From Eonycteris spelaea (taxonomy: Eukaryota > Chordata > Mammalia > Chiroptera > Pteropodidae), in the NCBI GenBank assembly GCA_003508835.1, contig PUFA01000288.1, forward strand, positions 930,001 to 994,000: a stretch of 64,000 nucleotides of DNA, read 5' to 3'. The translations under genes and the position numbers were made by a program. The notes under the pieces are model-generated. The model worked only from the letters and a program-made list of their open reading frames with translations. It made no database searches and was not told the origin of the DNA. Position 1 is the first letter of the stretch; every line of letters begins with the position of its first letter. Of this stretch, positions 61,001 through 64,000 are shown one piece after another.

Positions 61001-63650
61001 TTTTAAATACAAGGGAGGACTCGACGATATTTTTTTTCTCAATAGTAATTATCTAATGTTCACTTCGTGATAATTTATTGAACTGTACATTCACATTTTG
61101 TACTGTTATGTGTTTATACATAAAAATATATATGAGGTAAAAAAAGCAATTCACAAAATATAATTTATGGAATGATTGCATTGGTGCAAAAAGTAATTGT
61201 ATGTGTGTTTAGACAAAGTTGTATATGAAATCATACAAACTACTGGTAATGCTTAGTTCTGAGAAGTAGAGAGGAACTGAAATGTGGGTGAGTTTGATGC
61301 AGAACTTCCACCATCTGCTCTCTACATCTTGTTGTTATTTGAATTTTTCTATTGTGTCGTGATATATGATTTTTTGTATAATGATAAATTAGGAAGATTG
61401 AGAGATGTTGGGTGGCTTGGTTGGAAGTGAGGAGAAAAAGAAAGGAAAAAAGGGAAGTATTTTTGCCAGAAACTATGGATTTGCTTCAACTCTTTAAGAA
61501 AGAATGGATGGCTGGGACACCAGAGTTAGAAGAGGGTGCTCACTTACCAGTAATCTCAGGAAGGTGTCCTTGGGAGAAGAGCCAGCCCTCAAGGTACCCA
61601 TGTAGAAGGCAGGGCCCAGATAACTACTTCGGAAAGGCCTCCATGTGGCAGAGTGAAGCCTGGAAGAAGGGCCAAACCTTGAGGGAGAGCAATAAGTCCC
61701 AATATTGACCCTAGATTCCCCATGCAGGTACTATAATTCTGTTTCAGTGGGACATGTCAGATTAGGACCATTTAAAAAAGAGACTTGTCCTAGGGTTCTA
61801 GCCCTGACTCAAAAGTGCTCTATAATCCTGAGCAAATAACTTCATTTCTCTGAATCTTGGGCTCCTCATCTGCACAGTGAAGAGTTTCAAATCTCTGAGT
61901 TCCCTGATCCCTCAAAGCATCCATTGGGAGTAAGTAGGAACATACCTCTCAAAGAAGCTCATTTTCATTTCCAGAGAATAGATAGTGTAACCCTCCAGGG
62001 GGATATTATTGATGGTAAGAGGTCCAATTATTCCTGAAGGTGGTCGGTAGGAAAGAGAATATGGTCAGGAACTAGATTGCTCTGTGTCTAGCACAAAAAA
62101 AAAAAAAATTATACCTTGTGATAAGGGCTCAGCCACAAGGGCAAACACTTGTTTGACTTGCTATAACTAAAGGTTTCTTGTTGCATGTTTCCATACTACT
62201 GAGAAGTTCCCCATTTAGTATCAGAGCTTTTCCTGAAATTCCCAAAAGAAGACTGGGCCCTGCTCTAGGACAAGCAGTCAGCACCCAAAAAAACTGCTCT
62301 ACTTTCTTACCTTGGAGAAATGGAGAAGGCAGGACAAGAGAAAGGGAAGGAGTTTGAATCTTTGGTCCTAGAATCTAAGTCTTCCACTGCCTGAGTGGCT
62401 CATTTTTTCCTCCCAACTTCAACATAGCCCCAGTGTGAGAGTCCGAGTAACCATAAAGAGAGATTACAACCTGTTTCTCAGGCCTAGAGCCCACCTTTCC
62501 GCTGATCTTGGATTTTCCATGAGAAATTAACTCGTCCTTGATTCTCTACCAGGATCCTTAGACGTTGACATCCCTGTTTGGGGTAGACCAGTTTATGGAA
62601 TTGAAAAGGTCACACAGGGTTTTTACTCCAGAACCTTTTGTTTTCTCTGGGTCCCAGATGGAAAGGTGAGAAAATGGGAGACAAGGAGGCTCCAGAGCTC
62701 AGCAGTCCTCCCTCTACTTTAAAGACCCTGCATGTCCCCATTCCACACTCAGTTTCCCCTTTGTTTAGCTAATCTGCCTTAGGAAAGGCAGAGGGACTCA
62801 GCTGTGCCTTTGAACAGAGACCCAACCAGCAGCAATGGTTGACTCAGGGCTTAATGGGAAAATTCCATTCACACCAAAGCATGTATATTGCCACTCATGA
62901 TATATTTGGGCCTGAGAGATACAGTTTTGTTTATAACTGACATAGCTAAACAAACACTTTCTGCTGGGCCCCTCAGTGAGGAGCAATACCAAAGGGCAGT
63001 GGAAGAGAAGGAGACAGTCTATCTCAGGACCTGGCTTTGTTTGCATTTGAGTCTAGGATCTAGGGCAGCATTTAGATCTTGAGTTACATACCCTGACTTT
63101 AGGAATGTTCAAGTACTGAACAGCACCACCTAGAATTCCTATACTCATCTCATTCAAAAACACCTGCAAAAGAAGAGCCGCGTCAGACTGGTAGGCCTAC
63201 TGGAAGAAAGGGAGAAGAGAGACTCTAGTTTAGGGAGAAGGTCATGATGAAGGAAGGGACCGGCCTTTGTGCTCACAGATGTTTAAGCTGACAGGGAAGC
63301 CCCAATAGAACTGGGTTGTTCTATAAAGCATAAAGCAAGTTTCTTTAATTTGAATTTATATTCTCAGTGCTCACACATAGTACCTACTGTGCTTAAACAG
63401 TAGGTACTATCAAACAGTAAAGTTGACCAATGACTAACTATCTTCCCAACAATAGCAAAGTTAGGCTAAATGTTCTGCTTACCTCCATAGACAGCCCGCA
63501 GACCCCTACCTGTGCTGTATCTTGAACATCAGCGTGGAGCTCACCTCCAGAGCAGACGGCAGTCTCATACAGTATGAATCCATAGGACTGACCATTCCCA
63601 CTGTTTATGGGAAGATTCTCCATATTGATTGGTTTATCAGATATGACTGG
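57967..63650 (-). CDS. GLB1L3: GLB1L3, beta-galactosidase-1-like protein 3 (3' part, 7 exons, cut by window edge)
   Basis: Seven exons join in phase to 687 nt (228 residues plus stop): 63510-63650, 63092-63163, 62495-62573, 61946-62033, 61548-61659, 58186-58302, 57967-58044. They code the C-terminal beta-sandwich part of a GH35 protein, including [31 protein letters not shown] and [16 protein letters not shown]. Assignment to GLB1L3 rather than another paralogue rests on [18 protein letters not shown] and the [13 protein letters not shown] exon start, which fit GLB1L3 and not GLB1L2, and on position upstream of GLB1L2 on the same strand. The catalytic barrel and promoter lie beyond 64000. Substrate and localisation are not established. 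The C-terminal tail appears a few residues longer than the human one I recall. Confidence 0.92.
58186..58302 (-). CDS. GLB1L3: GLB1L3 117-nt exon with [11 protein letters not shown]
   Basis: In phase at both ends, acceptor CCCTTTCAG, donor GTGAGC. Codes [20 protein letters not shown] then [19 protein letters not shown]. It is separated from the previous exon by a 3.2-kb intron filled with L1 sequence. Confidence 0.96.
59030..61380 (+). mobile_element. Old L1 (L1M) in GLB1L3 intron, split by a younger L1
   Basis: The left part (59030-59362) and right part (60077-61380) are A-rich L1M sequence. The right part includes a degraded RT region (actaatggactctaccaaat acttaaa) and a 3' end with poly(A)-like runs. 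The two parts join across the inserted L1 at a shared motif (agactatagtt / ggctatagtt). Confidence 0.7.
59363..60076 (+). mobile_element. Younger 5'-truncated L1 nested in the old L1
   Basis: Well preserved L1 3' end: aactgttggcaaggatatgg, tatggaaaacagtagggtgt, ggatggatcttgagagtatc and a 3' UTR ending caccccaataaatttaattt aaaaa. Flanked by near-identical copies of about 15 bp (aaaaagRctatagtt at 59348-59362 and 60078-60092), consistent with target-site duplication. Plus strand, antisense to GLB1L3. Confidence 0.8.
61548..61659 (-). CDS. GLB1L3: GLB1L3 112-nt exon
   Basis: Acceptor CTTCTTCCAG, donor GTAAGT. Codes [41 protein letters not shown] and the GPAFYxGTL...PKDTF pattern are GLB1L3-like. 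Same length as GLB1L2 exon 17. Confidence 0.93.
61780..61915 (+). repeat. MIR-like SINE
   Basis: ctagccctgactcaaaagtg, gagcaaataacttcatttct ctgaatcttgggctcctcat ctgcac matches the central part of MIR, within a GLB1L3 intron. Confidence 0.65.
61946..62033 (-). CDS. GLB1L3: GLB1L3 88-nt exon
   Basis: Acceptor CACCTTCAG, donor GTATGT. Codes [20 protein letters not shown] then [17 protein letters not shown] is the GLB1L3-type version of the strand that reads DMKKSFLQR in GLB1L2. Confidence 0.93.
62495..62573 (-). CDS. GLB1L3: GLB1L3 79-nt exon
   Basis: Acceptor CCCCAAACAG, donor GTGGGC. Codes [20 protein letters not shown] then IQDQRK plus one base. NFSW distinguishes it from GLB1L2, which has NYGD. 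N-F-S is a possible N-glycosylation sequon. Confidence 0.93.
63092..63163 (-). CDS. GLB1L3: GLB1L3 72-nt exon
   Basis: Acceptor CTTTTGCAG, donor GTATGT. Codes [20 protein letters not shown] then PKVR. It follows the family pattern VF(L/V)N...IGIL at the start of a beta-domain and matches GLB1L2 exon 14 in size and phase. Confidence 0.9.
63510..63650 (-). CDS. GLB1L3: GLB1L3 exon with [15 protein letters not shown]
   Basis: 141 nt, in phase at both ends, acceptor CTATCATAG, donor GTAGGG. Starts PVISDKPIN and ends DVQDTAQ. This is the first GLB1L3 exon inside the window; the next upstream one, expected at about 107 nt, is not found before 64000. Confidence 0.94.
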
Positions 63651-64000
63651 CTATGATAGAGATGTGGCAGAAACAGGAGCCAGGGCAATGAGAAGTCAGA
63701 ATTCTTCTTCCTAAGATCCTTGTCATTTTTTGTTGTATCTTCTAATGGTCCCCAAAAGTTCTTTGGATGAAAAATACTTAAAAAGGTGCTATGTGATGAT
63801 GCTCTTATGCTTTATATCTCTACTGACCAGAAAACTCAGAGGATGGGGAGGGCATAGTAGAGGGAATAATTAACTGTAATCATAAGAATCAACAGAGTAA
63901 ATAAGTTGTGTTCTAACATAACTAAAGTCAAGTAAAGAATTATGTGCTAAGCAAACACTTAGCATCTGTAATGTGTCAGACACTGCTTTTTATCTAAAAC

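Noticed and set aside
1..64000. CRISPR arrays, operons, phage or plasmid features, tRNA and rRNA genes
   Set aside because: No regularly spaced repeats, tRNA cloverleaf or rRNA sequence was seen, and the window is plainly mammalian nuclear DNA. Tandem repeats present are microsatellites.

Overview
This 64-kb window is nuclear DNA from a placental mammal. Protein-coding sequence is split into short exons with GT-AG (once GC-AG) introns, and the remainder is full of LINE-1, LINE-2, MIR, hAT-type DNA transposon and LTR fragments. There are no Alu, B1, CAN, ERE or ruminant/pig SINEs, and one relatively well preserved L1 ends in a tail of the type ...caccccaataaattta. From memory that combination fits a bat, perhaps a fruit bat, better than other orders, but this is an inference.

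Two adjacent, paralogous glycoside-hydrolase-35 genes account for all coding sequence I can support. Both are read on the minus strand. GLB1L2 (beta-galactosidase-1-like 2) is complete: 19 coding exons run from the ATG at 47295 down to the stop at 6638, giving a 635-residue protein with both GH35 catalytic glutamates. It has a CpG-rich promoter near 47.3-47.5 kb and a likely poly(A) signal at 5593-5598. GLB1L3 (beta-galactosidase-1-like 3) is cut by the right edge. Its last seven coding exons lie at 57967-63650, with a poly(A) signal at 57682-57687. The order GLB1L3 then GLB1L2 along the transcribed strand matches the human 11q25 arrangement as I recall it. The last seven exons of the two genes have identical lengths apart from the terminal one, which supports an old tandem duplication.

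Layout: 1-5575 is intergenic, possibly including the 3' end of convergent B3GAT1, with MIR, L2 and a (TC)n tract. 5576-47295 is GLB1L2, with introns of 279 bp to 13.4 kb that hold most repeats. 47.3-47.5 kb is its CpG-rich promoter. 47.7-57.66 kb is a repeat-rich spacer of stacked L1 3' ends, two LTR-like blocks and an L2. 57665-64000 is the 3' part of GLB1L3, one of whose introns carries a young L1 nested in an old one.

The most notable local feature is GLB1L2 exon 10. The conserved acceptor position would put the reading frame out by one base. Use of a second AG two bases further in restores the frame exactly. The same exon ends in a GC rather than a GT donor. I saw no non-vertebrate system, CRISPR array, operon or new gene family in the window.
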